A DNA stretch of 64,000 nt from Pseudomonas sp. URMO17WK12:I11 (GCF_007677725.1 NZ_VEDF01000001.1:1-64000), one strand, 5' to 3'. Positions 47,190 through 55,154 are shown, counted from the stretch's first letter. Notes: a model not told the origin generated them from the letters alone. Numbers and translations are program-made.

Positions 47190-48230
47190 ATGAAACTGAA
47201 AAACACCTTGGGCCTGGCCATTGGCTCGCTCGTCGCTGCTACTTCGTTCGGCGTTCTGGCTCAAGGCCAAGGCGCGGTCGAAATCGAAGGCAACGTCACC
47301 AAGCAGTACTACGACAGCAACCGTAACTTCAAGAACGACGGCACCAACCCTGGTGTTCGCCTCGGTTACTTCCTGACTGACGACGTTTCCCTGGACCTGG
47401 GCTACAACGAGACCCACAACGCTCGTGGCGAAGTCTTCAACAAAGACATCAAAGGTTCCAAGGCCAAGCTGGACGCCACCTACCACTTCGGTACCGTTGG
47501 CGACGCTCTGCGTCCGTACGTTTCGGCTGGTTTCGCTCACGAGAGCCTGGGTCAGGCCACTCGTAGCGGCCGTGACCACTCCACCTTCGCCAACATCGGC
47601 GCTGGCGCCAAGTGGTACATCACCGACATGTTCTTCGCCCGTGCCGGCGTTGAAGCCATGTACAACATCGACAGCCACCAGACCGAGTGGGGTCCAAGCG
47701 TGGGTGTTGGTCTGAACTTCGGTGGTAGCGGTGGCAAAGCACCAGCTCCTGCTCCAGCTCCAGTTGCTGAAGTTTGCTCCGACTCCGACAACGATGGCGT
47801 GTGCGACAACGTCGACAAGTGCCCAGACACCCCAGCCAACGTAACTGTTGACGCTGATGGCTGCCCGGCTGTTGCCGAAGTCGTTCGCGTTGAGCTGGAC
47901 GTCAAGTTCGACTTCGACAAGTCGGTCGTCAAGCCTAACAGCTACGGCGACATCAAGAACCTGGCTGACTTCATGAAGCAGTACCCACAAACCACCACCG
48001 TGGTTGAAGGTCACACTGACTCCGTAGGTCCAGACGCTTACAACCAGAAGCTGTCCGAGCGTCGTGCCAACGCTGTCAAGCAGGTGCTGACCCAGCAGTA
48101 CGGCGTAGAATCGAGCCGTGTTGACTCGGTTGGCTACGGCGAAACCCGTCCAGTTGCCGACAACGCCACTGAAGAAGGCCGTGCTGTCAACCGTCGCGTT
48201 GAAGCTCAGGTCGAAGCCCAAGCCAAGTAA
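47190..48230 (+). CDS. oprF: major outer-membrane porin OprF
   Basis: An abundant OmpA-family porin that links outer membrane to peptidoglycan. It is 346 aa. The signal peptide ends near A24. Residues ~25-177 form the eight-stranded barrel. The Pro/Ala hinge (APAPAPAPVAEVC) leads to a four-Cys region with SDSDNDGVCDNVDKCPDTP, then the OmpA-like peptidoglycan-binding domain (~210-346) with VEGHTDSVGPDAYNQKLSER. Codons are strongly biased to GCT, GGT and GTT, unlike neighbours, as expected for a very highly expressed gene. A bidirectional terminator follows. Confidence 0.98.
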   Translation: MKLKNTLGLAIGSLVAATSFGVLAQGQGAVEIEGNVTKQYYDSNRNFKNDGTNPGVRLGYFLTDDVSLDLGYNETHNARGEVFNKDIKGSKAKLDATYHFGTVGDALRPYVSAGFAHESLGQATRSGRDHSTFANIGAGAKWYITDMFFARAGVEAMYNIDSHQTEWGPSVGVGLNFGGSGGKAPAPAPAPVAEVCSDSDNDGVCDNVDKCPDTPANVTVDADGCPAVAEVVRVELDVKFDFDKSVVKPNSYGDIKNLADFMKQYPQTTTVVEGHTDSVGPDAYNQKLSERRANAVKQVLTQQYGVESSRVDSVGYGETRPVADNATEEGRAVNRRVEAQVEAQAK

Positions 48231-48251
48231 TTTGGTTTAAAGCTTCCACAG

Positions 48252-48277
48252 AAAAACCCGGCTCCGGCCGGGTTTTT
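48252..48277. terminator. bidirectional terminator between oprF and the kinase gene
   Basis: AAAAACCCGGC / GCCGGGTTTTT is a perfect 11-bp stem with a 4-nt loop; A-run and T-run flanks allow use from both strands. It lies 21 bp after oprF and 40 bp after the stop of the convergent kinase gene. Confidence 0.93.
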
Positions 48278-48317
48278 CTTTGCCTGCAATTTAGCCTGTA
48301 CCGGTTTGGCCATCACC

Positions 48318-49973
48318 TCAAACGATCAGCAGCAGCAGATTGATCAGCAGTGATACCAGCGCTACCGTGCGCCACACCCTTAACGGCTCGCGTTCCAGCA
48401 AAGGCCGAGGGCGGCCCGGTAGTTCCTGACGTTCCCCGCGTTCAAGCAGCAGCAACCATTGCTCGGCGGTTTCAAAACGCAGCGCTGGATTCGCCGCCAC
48501 CGCTTGCAGCAGGTTGTGCTGCAGCCATTCGGGCAAGTCGGGACGATAGCGTGCCGGGTTATGTGCCTGGGTGAAGCGCGGGCGCTGGAAGGCTTCGACT
48601 TCGCCGTAGGGGTAATGCCCAGTGAGCAAGTGATAGAGCGTCACACCGGCCGCGTACAAATCTTGGCGAGGCGAAGGTGGCTGACCTTCGAATGCTTCCG
48701 GGGCGATGAAGGACGGCGTACCGGACAATGGCTGCCCACCCGCTTCGGACAGGCCGGGGCAGTAGGCCAGGCCAAAGTCCAGCAAGCGCACTTGCCCATC
48801 GTCACCCAGGTGCAGGTTGTCTGGCTTGATGTCGCGGTGCAGCACGTTGCGCCGGTGTAATACGCCAACCGCTTGCAGCAGCTGGCGCGCCACCTCCAGC
48901 CACTGCCCCACAGGCAGGGGCCCATGTGCGGCGAAATGCTCGGCAAGCGTCCTGCCGGGGTGCTCGCACATCACGTAATACAGGTGTTGTCGTTGGCTGG
49001 CGGCATGCACTTCAGGAAAATGCCGGCCTGCCACGCGGCGTAGAAACCACTCCTCCAACAGCAGCCCTTGCGCGGCGCCCGGCTCCTGCTCGCGTGCGCT
49101 TGGCAACGTTTTCATCAGCCATGGGCGGCCCTGCGCATCGTGCACGCGGTAGAGCAGTGATTGCCGGCTGTGAGCCAGGCGCCGCTCGACCCGCCAACCA
49201 TCGATGAGCTGACCCTCGCGCAGGGCACCGGGCAGCGGCCATTGTTGCACCTGCACCAGCGAATCTGCGAGGTCCGACGCGCCGAGCTGGTCGATGCGCA
49301 CCAGCACGGCGCTGGCGTTGTCCTGGCTGCCGCTCAAGTGAGCGCTGGCCACCAGCGTATCGGCGGCCACCTGCAGGTCGGGCTGATCGCGCAGGATGGC
49401 CTGGATGTGCCGGTCGCCCAGGCTCGCCCAGACGCCGTCGCTGAGCAGCAGGTAGCATTCGCCGGCCTGCAGCTCGCCGTCCAGGTAGTCGACCAGCAGA
49501 TGCTCGTCCAGGCCTAATGCGCGCTTGAGCACATGCTGCATACCCGGCTGGTCCCAGACATGATCGGTGCTCAGGCACTGCAGCCGTTGCGCGTGCCAAC
49601 GGTAGGCGCGGCAGTCGCCGACATGGGCCAGGGTGAAGCGTCGCCCGCGCAGCACCAGCGCGCTGAGGGTGGTCAGCAAGGGCTGGCCGCCCTGGGCGCG
49701 CAGCCAGCGGTTCTGCGCCAGCAACAGACGGTCCAACGCTTGCGCCACGCCCCAGGTGGCGGGGGTGGCGTAGTAGTCCAAGGCCAGCGCCTGCAAGCTT
49801 GCGCGCGCCGCCAGGCCGCCGTCGGCGCACTGACTGACGCCGTCGGCGAGCGCGAGCAGGTAGCCTTTGCTGGCGGCCAGTTCAGGCGCCGGGGTGACCA
49901 GGCGCAGGGCGTCCTGGTTCTCAGGGCGAGGCCCGGTGGCACTGGCCTGGGCGAAAGTCAGTTGCAGGGGCAT
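48318..49973 (-). CDS. fused PP2C phosphatase and Ser/Thr kinase, membrane-anchored
   Basis: A 551-aa protein. Residues 1-235 form a PP2C domain with ADGVSQCADGG, GDCRAYRW, LSDGVW and SQDNASAVLV. Residues ~255-515 form a Hanks-type kinase: Lys in WLMKTL, catalytic loop VLHRDIKPDNLHLG, LLDFGLAY and FIAPEAFEG. A C-terminal TM helix (532-550) anchors it. All catalytic residues look intact in both domains. It starts 9 bp after the nasA stop, so it is made with the nitrate transporter, as in P. aeruginosa. The target is unknown. Confidence 0.92.
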   Translation of the reverse strand: MPLQLTFAQASATGPRPENQDALRLVTPAPELAASKGYLLALADGVSQCADGGLAARASLQALALDYYATPATWGVAQALDRLLLAQNRWLRAQGGQPLLTTLSALVLRGRRFTLAHVGDCRAYRWHAQRLQCLSTDHVWDQPGMQHVLKRALGLDEHLLVDYLDGELQAGECYLLLSDGVWASLGDRHIQAILRDQPDLQVAADTLVASAHLSGSQDNASAVLVRIDQLGASDLADSLVQVQQWPLPGALREGQLIDGWRVERRLAHSRQSLLYRVHDAQGRPWLMKTLPSAREQEPGAAQGLLLEEWFLRRVAGRHFPEVHAASQRQHLYYVMCEHPGRTLAEHFAAHGPLPVGQWLEVARQLLQAVGVLHRRNVLHRDIKPDNLHLGDDGQVRLLDFGLAYCPGLSEAGGQPLSGTPSFIAPEAFEGQPPSPRQDLYAAGVTLYHLLTGHYPYGEVEAFQRPRFTQAHNPARYRPDLPEWLQHNLLQAVAANPALRFETAEQWLLLLERGERQELPGRPRPLLEREPLRVWRTVALVSLLINLLLLIV

Positions 49974-49982
49974 GGGGCTAGC

Positions 49983-51194
49983 TCAGACACGCGCCGCGGT
50001 GATCGCAGCCGAGCCCCAGGTAGTGCGCCAGCGCTGCTTGACGCCATGCAGGCCAAACCAGGCCAGCAGTCCAAGGCTGGCGAACAGCCACAGGCCTAGC
50101 TGGTAGTCACCGCTGTGCTGCTTGATGGCGCCGAGCCCCGCTGCCAGCAGAAAGCCACCGATGCCGCCGGCCATGCCGATCAGCCCGGTCATCACGCCGA
50201 TCTCCTGGCGAAAACGCTGCGGCACCAGTTGGAACACGGCGCCATTGCCAGCGCCAAGGCCGAGCATGGCGCTGACGAACAAGGCCAGGGCCGCCGCGGC
50301 GCTGGGCAGGTTGAATCCCACCGCCGCGATGCACACGGCTGCCACGGCGTACATCCCGAGCAAGGTGCGGATCCCGCCAAAGCGATCGGCCAACGCACCG
50401 CCCAACGGGCGCATCAAGCTGCCGGCGAAGACACAGGCAGCGGTGTAGTAACCCGCGGTTACCGGGCTCAGCGCGTACTGGTCGCTGAAATAGCCGGGCA
50501 GCGCGCTGGCCAGGCCGATGAAGCCGCCGAAGGTCACGCTGTAGAAAAACATGAACCACCAGCTGTCGCGGTCGCCCAGGGCTTTTAAGTAGTCGGCTGC
50601 CGCCTTCGGCTTGGGCCGTTGCGGCGCATTACGCGCAAGCAGGGCGAAAACAGCCAGGGCCACCAGTAAAGGAATCACCGCCAGGCCGAACACGTTGTTC
50701 CAGCCATACGCTGCGGCCAGCAGCGGCGCCAGCAAGGCGGCGAACACGGTGCCGGAATTGCCGGCGCCCGCGATGCCCATCGCCTTGCCCTGATGCTGGG
50801 GTGGGTACCATTGCGAGGCAAGCGGCAGCGACACCGCGAACGAGGCGCCGGCCACGCCCAGGCATACGCCCAGCAGCAGGGCGTGTTGGTACGTCTGTAT
50901 GCCCAGGTACCATGCGCCAGTCAGCGCCACGATGACGATCACCTGGCCGATCAGGCCGGCGGTTTTCGGTGACAGCCGATCGACCAGCACGCCCATGACC
51001 AGACGCAGGACGGCACCGGCGAGAATAGGCGTCGCCACCATCAGTCCGCGTTGCTGGGCGCTGAGTTCCAGGTCAACGGCGATCTGTACCGCCAGCGGCC
51101 CCAGCAGGTACCAGACCATGAAGCTCAGGTCGAAATATAAAAACGCTGCGAACAGTGTCGGCACATGTCCGGATTTCCAGAAACTGTCACTCAT
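49983..51194 (-). CDS. nasA: nitrate transporter, NNP branch of the MFS
   Basis: A 403-aa inner-membrane nitrate/nitrite porter with 12 TM helices. The nitrate signatures are AGAGNSGTVFAALLAPL near residue 145 and GLGAGNGAVFQLVPQRF near 325. Arginines in LVMGVLVDRLSP and SLMRPLGGALADRFGG fit the substrate-binding and MFS loops. ATG 51194 has GAGGTG 6 bp upstream; four further upstream codons are open. Its mRNA leader holds an ANTAR-type attenuator (51227-51312) and a sigma-54 promoter. The kinase gene follows in the same operon. Confidence 0.93.
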   Translation of the reverse strand: MSDSFWKSGHVPTLFAAFLYFDLSFMVWYLLGPLAVQIAVDLELSAQQRGLMVATPILAGAVLRLVMGVLVDRLSPKTAGLIGQVIVIVALTGAWYLGIQTYQHALLLGVCLGVAGASFAVSLPLASQWYPPQHQGKAMGIAGAGNSGTVFAALLAPLLAAAYGWNNVFGLAVIPLLVALAVFALLARNAPQRPKPKAAADYLKALGDRDSWWFMFFYSVTFGGFIGLASALPGYFSDQYALSPVTAGYYTAACVFAGSLMRPLGGALADRFGGIRTLLGMYAVAAVCIAAVGFNLPSAAAALALFVSAMLGLGAGNGAVFQLVPQRFRQEIGVMTGLIGMAGGIGGFLLAAGLGAIKQHSGDYQLGLWLFASLGLLAWFGLHGVKQRWRTTWGSAAITAARV

Positions 51195-51226
51195 TGAACA
51201 CCTCACTGGTTACTGCAACGGAAACG

Positions 51227-51276
51227 AAAAGACGCCGCTACCCGGGCCACTGGCGTGGAGGGTGAGCGACGTCTTT
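51227..51276 (-). terminator. attenuator terminator in the nasA leader
   Basis: On the minus strand AAAGACGTCGCT pairs with AGCGGCGTCTTT (11 Watson-Crick pairs and one G-T) around a 25-nt loop and is followed by TCGTTT. It lies 33 bp before nasA. Its 5' arm overlaps the second hexaloop hairpin at 51267-51280, so the two are mutually exclusive. Confidence 0.82.
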
Positions 51277-51312
51277 GTCGGGGGGGCTTGGCGGCAACCG
51301 CCGTTGGCTACC
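51267..51312 (-). promoter_or_regulatory. two-hairpin ANTAR target in the nasA leader
   Basis: Hairpin 1 (51293-51312): stem GGTAGCC / GGTTGCC, 7 pairs including two G-T, hexaloop AACGGC. Hairpin 2 (51267-51280): stem CGAC / GTCG, hexaloop AAAGAC. Both loops have A at position 1 and G at position 4, the signature bound by ANTAR domains. Binding by NasT would hold hairpin 2 and block the terminator whose 5' arm it covers. Confidence 0.78.
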
Positions 51313-51326
51313 AGTGGTATATGTTC

Positions 51327-51342
51327 AGCAAGAGCCGGGCCA
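51327..51342 (-). promoter_or_regulatory. sigma-54 promoter of nasA
   Basis: On the minus strand TGGCCCG-GCTC-TTGCT matches the -24/-12 consensus TGGCACG-N4-TTGCW with one change, and GG and GC are exactly 10 nt apart. Transcription would start near 51316, just before hairpin 1 of the ANTAR leader. Confidence 0.72.
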
Positions 51343-51371
51343 ACTCGCCTGCCTGGGCAGTGTCCGGCCGA

Positions 51372-51947
51372 TCAGCCGAGCATTTCGTGCATGGCAATGA
51401 TCTGCTCGGCTACTTGGATCAGCTTCTGTTGGCGGCTCATGGCCTGACGCCGCATCAAGGTGTAGGCTTGCTCCTCATTGCACTCTTTCATTCTCATCAG
51501 CAAGCCCTTGGCCTGCTCGATGCGCTTGCGTTCGGCCAGTTGCTGATCACGGGCCAGCAACTGGGCCTTGAGCGCCTGGTCGCTCTCGAAACGGGCCATG
51601 GCGACATCGAGGATCGGCTGCAGGCGCGCCGCCTGGATGCCCTCGACGATATAGGCACTGACCCCGGCCTGGATGGCCTGGCGCATCATCGCCGGGTCGT
51701 GCTCGTCGGTGAACAGCACGATCGGTCGCGGTTGGTCGCGGCTCACCAGCACCACGTGTTCCATGACATCGCGGTCTGGGGAGTCGGTATCGATCAGCAC
51801 CACATCCGGATGCACTGTTTCGACGCAGGCGGGCAGGTCGATGGTCAGCTCGGGGGCTTCGATGACCTCGAAGCCAGCCTGGCACAAAGCCGCCTTGAGG
51901 CGACCGAGTTTATTCCGGGTATCGTCGATCAGCAGGATTCGCAGCAT
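51372..51947 (-). CDS. nasT: ANTAR-domain antitermination response regulator NasT
   Basis: A 191-aa RNA-binding regulator. Residues 1-120 are a receiver-like domain (ILLIDDTRNKLGRLKAAL; VVLIDTDSPDRDV). The C-terminal ANTAR domain (~125-190) includes ERKRIEQAKGLLMRMKECNEEQAYTLMRRQAM. NasS normally sequesters NasT; with nitrate or nitrite NasT is freed and binds leader hairpins to prevent termination (family knowledge). The nasA leader hairpins lie just downstream. ATG 51947 has GGAG 8 bp upstream. It follows nasS by 11 bp. Confidence 0.95.
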   Translation of the reverse strand: MLRILLIDDTRNKLGRLKAALCQAGFEVIEAPELTIDLPACVETVHPDVVLIDTDSPDRDVMEHVVLVSRDQPRPIVLFTDEHDPAMMRQAIQAGVSAYIVEGIQAARLQPILDVAMARFESDQALKAQLLARDQQLAERKRIEQAKGLLMRMKECNEEQAYTLMRRQAMSRQQKLIQVAEQIIAMHEMLG

Positions 51948-51958
51948 CGCCAGGCTCC

Positions 51959-53161
51959 TCATAGGCTGATCTGCGCAGCGCCCGTGTCGCTCATGGCGTG
52001 AAGGCGGAAGCTGCGGGCATAGGCGAACGGATCGCTGCCATCCCAGTGGCTGCCATCGATCAGCACACTGCTGCGCATGGCCTGGGCAGGGCAGGGCACC
52101 GCCACGGCGCTGGCGGCCTCGCGGTAGAGCTGCAGTTGCTGCACCTGACCGGCCACGGCCACATAGTCGGGGTCGTCGCGCAGCAGGCCCCAGCGGCGGA
52201 ACTGGGTCATGAACCACATGCCATCGGACAGGTACGGCAGGTTGGCGCGGCCATCATCGTGCAGGCGCAAGGGATGGGCGTCATGCCAGCGGTTGCCCAG
52301 GCCATCTTGATAATCGCCGTGCAGGCGTGGCTCGACCGTGTCTAGCGGCATGTCGAGGTAAGCATCGCCGCTCAACAAGCGGGCGGTGCTTTGGCGATTC
52401 TGCGGGGTTTGTTCGATGAACCGACTGGCCGCCAGGATTGCCTTGATCAGCGCCCGTGCGCTGTTGGGGTATTGCTCGATGAAGGCGCGTGCGCAGCCCA
52501 GTACCTTTTCCGGGTGATCTGGCCATACCGATTGACTGGTCGCCAGGGTGAAGCCCTGGCCGCGACTCACGGCGGCGCCCGCCCACGGTTCTCCAACGCA
52601 AAAGCCATCGATGCGCCCGGCTTCGAGGTGAGCAGCCATCTGCGCAGGCGGCACCACTACGCTGTGCACGTCGTGCAACGGATGGATGCCGTGGCTGGCC
52701 AGCCAATAGTAGAGCCACATGGCGTGGGTGCCGGTGGGGAAGGTTTGGGCAAAGGTCAGGCGTGCGCCGCTCTGGTGCACGCGTCTAGCCAATGCGCCAG
52801 GGCTGGTCACGCCCTGGCGCTGCAGTGCGGGCGACAAGTTGATGGCCTGGGCATTCTGGTTCAGTCCCATCAGCACCGCCATCTCGCGTGCCGGTACGCC
52901 GCCAATACCCAGGTGTACGGCATAGACCAATCCGTATAGACAATGGGCGGCATCCAGCTCACCGCTGGCCAGCTTGTCGCGCAGACTGGCCCATGACCCC
53001 TGGCGCCTGAGGTTCAGCGTCAGCCCGTGCTGTTGGGCAAAACCTTGGGTGGCCGCAACCACCACCGAGGCGCAGTCGCTCAACGCCATGAAGCCGATCT
53101 CCAGGCTGGGTTTCTCTGGCGCGTCGCTGCCGTTGACCCAGGCAAGTGGTGCAGTGTTCAC
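51959..53161 (-). CDS. nasS: nitrate/nitrite sensor protein NasS
   Basis: A 400-aa cytoplasmic protein of the NrtA/SsuA-like binding fold without a signal peptide, which fits a cytosolic sensor rather than a transporter subunit. Motifs: [37 protein letters not shown], and [18 protein letters not shown]. It is paired with nasT 11 bp downstream and preceded by a strong sigma-54 promoter. GTG 53161 ([19 protein letters not shown]) is the likely start; TTG 53179 would add 6 residues. Confidence 0.93.
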   Translation of the reverse strand: MNTAPLAWVNGSDAPEKPSLEIGFMALSDCASVVVAATQGFAQQHGLTLNLRRQGSWASLRDKLASGELDAAHCLYGLVYAVHLGIGGVPAREMAVLMGLNQNAQAINLSPALQRQGVTSPGALARRVHQSGARLTFAQTFPTGTHAMWLYYWLASHGIHPLHDVHSVVVPPAQMAAHLEAGRIDGFCVGEPWAGAAVSRGQGFTLATSQSVWPDHPEKVLGCARAFIEQYPNSARALIKAILAASRFIEQTPQNRQSTARLLSGDAYLDMPLDTVEPRLHGDYQDGLGNRWHDAHPLRLHDDGRANLPYLSDGMWFMTQFRRWGLLRDDPDYVAVAGQVQQLQLYREAASAVAVPCPAQAMRSSVLIDGSHWDGSDPFAYARSFRLHAMSDTGAAQISL

Positions 53162-53203
53162 GTAAGTCTGGCCTCGCAATCCATCGGCTTTTGCCAGGGA
53201 AGT

Positions 53204-53219
53204 AGCAACCGATGTGCCA
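53204..53219 (-). promoter_or_regulatory. sigma-54 promoter of nasS-nasT
   Basis: On the minus strand TGGCACA-TCGG-TTGCT matches the -24/-12 consensus at every conserved base except the A at position 7. The predicted start lies ~30 nt before the nasS start codon. Nitrogen control by NtrC would be expected; no clear NtrC site was found. Confidence 0.82.
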
Positions 53220-53224
53220 AGCCC

Positions 53225-53254
53225 CTGTCATGGTGCACGCGTGCTGGCTATAAT
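53225..53254 (+). promoter_or_regulatory. sigma-70 promoter of pyrD
   Basis: A -35 CTGTCA (4/6), an 18-bp spacer and a perfect -10 TATAAT (53249-53254), 33 bp before the pyrD start. The palindrome GCACGCGTGC (53235-53244) lies in the spacer. It is only 5 bp from the divergent nasS sigma-54 promoter. Confidence 0.65.
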
Positions 53255-53287
53255 CGCTGCCTCACTTGCCCCGAGCCTTGCCCGCCC

Positions 53288-54313
53288 ATGTATACCCTGG
53301 CCCGCCAGCTGCTGTTCAAGCTTTCCCCGGAAACCTCCCATGACCTGTCGCTGGACCTGATCGGTGCCGGTGGCCGCCTGGGTCTCAACGGCAAGCTTTG
53401 CAAGCAGCCGGCTGCGCTGCCGGTGACGGTCATGGGTTTGAATTTCGCCAACCCAGTAGGGCTGGCGGCAGGTCTGGACAAGAACGGCACGGCGATCGAT
53501 GGCTTCGCTCAGCTGGGCTTCGGCTTCGTCGAAATCGGCACCGTGACCCCTCGTGCGCAGCCGGGTAACCCCAAACCGCGGCTGTTCCGCCTGCCCGAGG
53601 CTACGGCGATCATCAACCGCATGGGTTTCAACAACCTCGGTGTCGATCACCTGCTCGAGCGCGTGCGCGCCGCGCGTTACGCCGGGGTGCTGGGGATCAA
53701 TATCGGCAAGAATTTCGACACGCCTGTCGAGCGCGCCGTCGACGACTACCTGATCTGCCTGGACAAGGTCTACGGTGACGCCAGTTATGTCACCGTCAAT
53801 GTCAGCTCGCCGAATACGCCTGGGCTGCGCAGCCTGCAGTTCGGTGACTCACTCAAGCAGCTGCTCGACGCCTTGGCCGAGCGCCGCGAGCAACTGGCTG
53901 TCAGCCATGGCAAGCGGGTGCCGCTGGCGATCAAGATCGCGCCGGACATGAGCGATGAGGAAACCGCCCTCGTCGCCAGCGCGTTGCTGGCCTCGGGAAT
54001 GGATGCGGTTATCGCCACCAACACCACGCTGGGCCGTGAAGGCGTCGAAGCGCTGGAACAGGGCGGGGAGGCCGGTGGGCTGTCGGGGGCGCCGGTATTG
54101 CAGAAGAGCACCCATATCGTCAGGGTGCTGGCTGCAGAGCTGGCGGGCAAGCTGCCGATCATCGCCGCTGGCGGCATCACCGAGGGTCGCCACGCTGCTG
54201 AGAAAATCGCCGCAGGGGCCAGCCTGGTGCAGATCTATTCAGGTTTCATCTACAAGGGGCCGGCGCTGATTCGTGAGGCGGTGGATGCCATCGCGGCAAT
54301 GCCAAGGGCCTGA
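53288..54313 (+). CDS. pyrD: dihydroorotate dehydrogenase (quinone), class 2
   Basis: Oxidises dihydroorotate to orotate in pyrimidine synthesis, passing electrons to the quinone pool at the membrane face. It is 341 aa. The N-terminal helical quinone tunnel ([20 protein letters not shown]) marks class 2. FMN-barrel motifs: [32 protein letters not shown] with the catalytic serine of class 2, and [28 protein letters not shown] phosphate loop. ATG 53288 sits 34 bp after a perfect -10. It converges on rmf. Confidence 0.97.
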   Translation: MYTLARQLLFKLSPETSHDLSLDLIGAGGRLGLNGKLCKQPAALPVTVMGLNFANPVGLAAGLDKNGTAIDGFAQLGFGFVEIGTVTPRAQPGNPKPRLFRLPEATAIINRMGFNNLGVDHLLERVRAARYAGVLGINIGKNFDTPVERAVDDYLICLDKVYGDASYVTVNVSSPNTPGLRSLQFGDSLKQLLDALAERREQLAVSHGKRVPLAIKIAPDMSDEETALVASALLASGMDAVIATNTTLGREGVEALEQGGEAGGLSGAPVLQKSTHIVRVLAAELAGKLPIIAAGGITEGRHAAEKIAAGASLVQIYSGFIYKGPALIREAVDAIAAMPRA

Positions 54314-54320
54314 GCGCGGC

Positions 54321-54350
54321 AATAAAAAGGGCCCCTGAAAAGGGGCCCTT
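54321..54350 (-). terminator. terminator of rmf (also hairpin after pyrD)
   Basis: The perfect 10-bp stem AAGGGCCCCT / AGGGGCCCTT closes a 4-nt loop. On the minus strand it ends in TTTTTATT, a strong terminator for rmf. On the plus strand there is no T-run, so it is weak for pyrD. Confidence 0.85.
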
Positions 54351-54409
54351 GGGCCGCAGCCCGCCGCCCGGATAGGGCGCGCATGGTGACTCGAATTCAG
54401 TGTCCTCGT

Positions 54410-54625
54410 TCAGCCAACGGCGTGATTTTCGTTGAGTCTATGGATGCCCGCGGTGCCTGTCATGCCATCCCAGTTATCACCGCGACCCTCTCGCCAGCCG
54501 TTGATCCAGGCTTGGCGAACAGAAGGAAGATTGAAAGGGCACAGTTCTCGGGATTTGCCGGTTACCCCGTATTGGTAGCCACGTGAATATGCTCTTTCCA
54601 ACGGATCACGCTTAAGTCTTCTCAT
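54410..54625 (-). CDS. rmf: ribosome modulation factor
   Basis: A 71-aa basic protein that dimerises 70S ribosomes into inactive 100S particles in stationary phase. The family core RRLKRDPLERAYSRGYQYG and CPFNLPSVRQAWINGWREG is complete. GAGGG precedes ATG 54625 by 11 bp. A long structured leader lies upstream on the same strand. A terminator follows on the minus strand. Confidence 0.97.
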   Translation of the reverse strand: MRRLKRDPLERAYSRGYQYGVTGKSRELCPFNLPSVRQAWINGWREGRGDNWDGMTGTAGIHRLNENHAVG

Positions 54626-54663
54626 AGGGTGTTGCCCTCACTTGTTGACTGTAATGTCCCGTC

Positions 54664-54763
54664 GACCTCTCCGAGGCCGGGCAGAGTCTTTCTGCCGGTT
54701 GTAGCGCCCGCTGCCGGCGTGGCGGGCTGAAAGTGCCGTTTCGTTGCGAAGCGGCCTGAGCCC
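54664..54763 (-). ncRNA. structured 5' leader of rmf (matches the rmf RNA motif)
   Basis: On the minus strand four stems occur in order: GGGCT...AGCCC enclosing CCGcTTCGcaaCGAAaCGG; GCCGG...CCGGC; a perfect GGCAGA-AAGAC-TCTGCC; and GGCCTC-GGA-GAGGTC. GCCGG...CCGGC shares bases with the third stem, so a switch is possible. The rmf RNA motif, found by comparative genomics only in Pseudomonas 5' of rmf, is established; I match it by location and structure, not by a covariance search. Confidence 0.72.
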
Positions 54764-55024
54764 AGTTCTAACCAAAGCAAGTGACCCTGTGAATGATCGT
54801 TTTGTCATAAGCACGTAACCTTTCCAAGGGTGAGGGGATAAGTAAATAAATGCGACTCAACCTTATTAACCGATAGTCCCGCTGTCACAGGGGTTTGCCG
54901 ATCCTTGGCGTCATTTTGCCAGCGTCGGTGCTACCTAGCAGAAATATCAGGTAATGCGACGAAGGGTCACGCTGTCACCGTCGCTGCGAGAAATTATTGG
55001 TACTGCCTGATGATCTAAGCTGTT
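54764..55024. other. intergenic region between the rmf and rlmKL leaders
   Basis: 261 bp with no convincing ORF and lower GC than the genes around it. It must hold the divergent promoters of rmf and rlmKL, but I could not fix hexamers. A weak dyad GCGACG / CGTCGC spans 54956-54984. Confidence 0.45.
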
Positions 55025-55154
55025 TTTGCCCCCTGGCAAACGGCGGATGGATCAGGTGGCCCGGCTCTGCTGCTGCTCAACGCACAGGCAGAGCCACTCG
55101 AATGCTTGTTGAAAGGGCATTCGGGCAAACATCGGTCAGGCGATGCGTCGCCTG
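55025..55154 (+). promoter_or_regulatory. four-hairpin structured leader upstream of rlmKL
   Basis: Four perfect stems in 130 nt: TTTGCC-CCCT-GGCAAA (55025-55040); GGCTCTGC / GCAGAGCC with a 17-nt loop (55063-55095); CGAATGC / GCATTCG with an 11-nt loop (55099-55123); CAGGCGA-TGCG-TCGCCTG (55137-55154). The last ends 34 nt before the start codon. None has a T-run, so they are not ordinary terminators. The RNA is not one I know. Confidence 0.55.

Noticed and set aside
53235..53244. GCACGCGTGC palindrome as an NtrC site for nasS
   Set aside because: Half-site spacing does not fit the NtrC consensus and it lies only 16 bp from the -24 box, too close for an enhancer.
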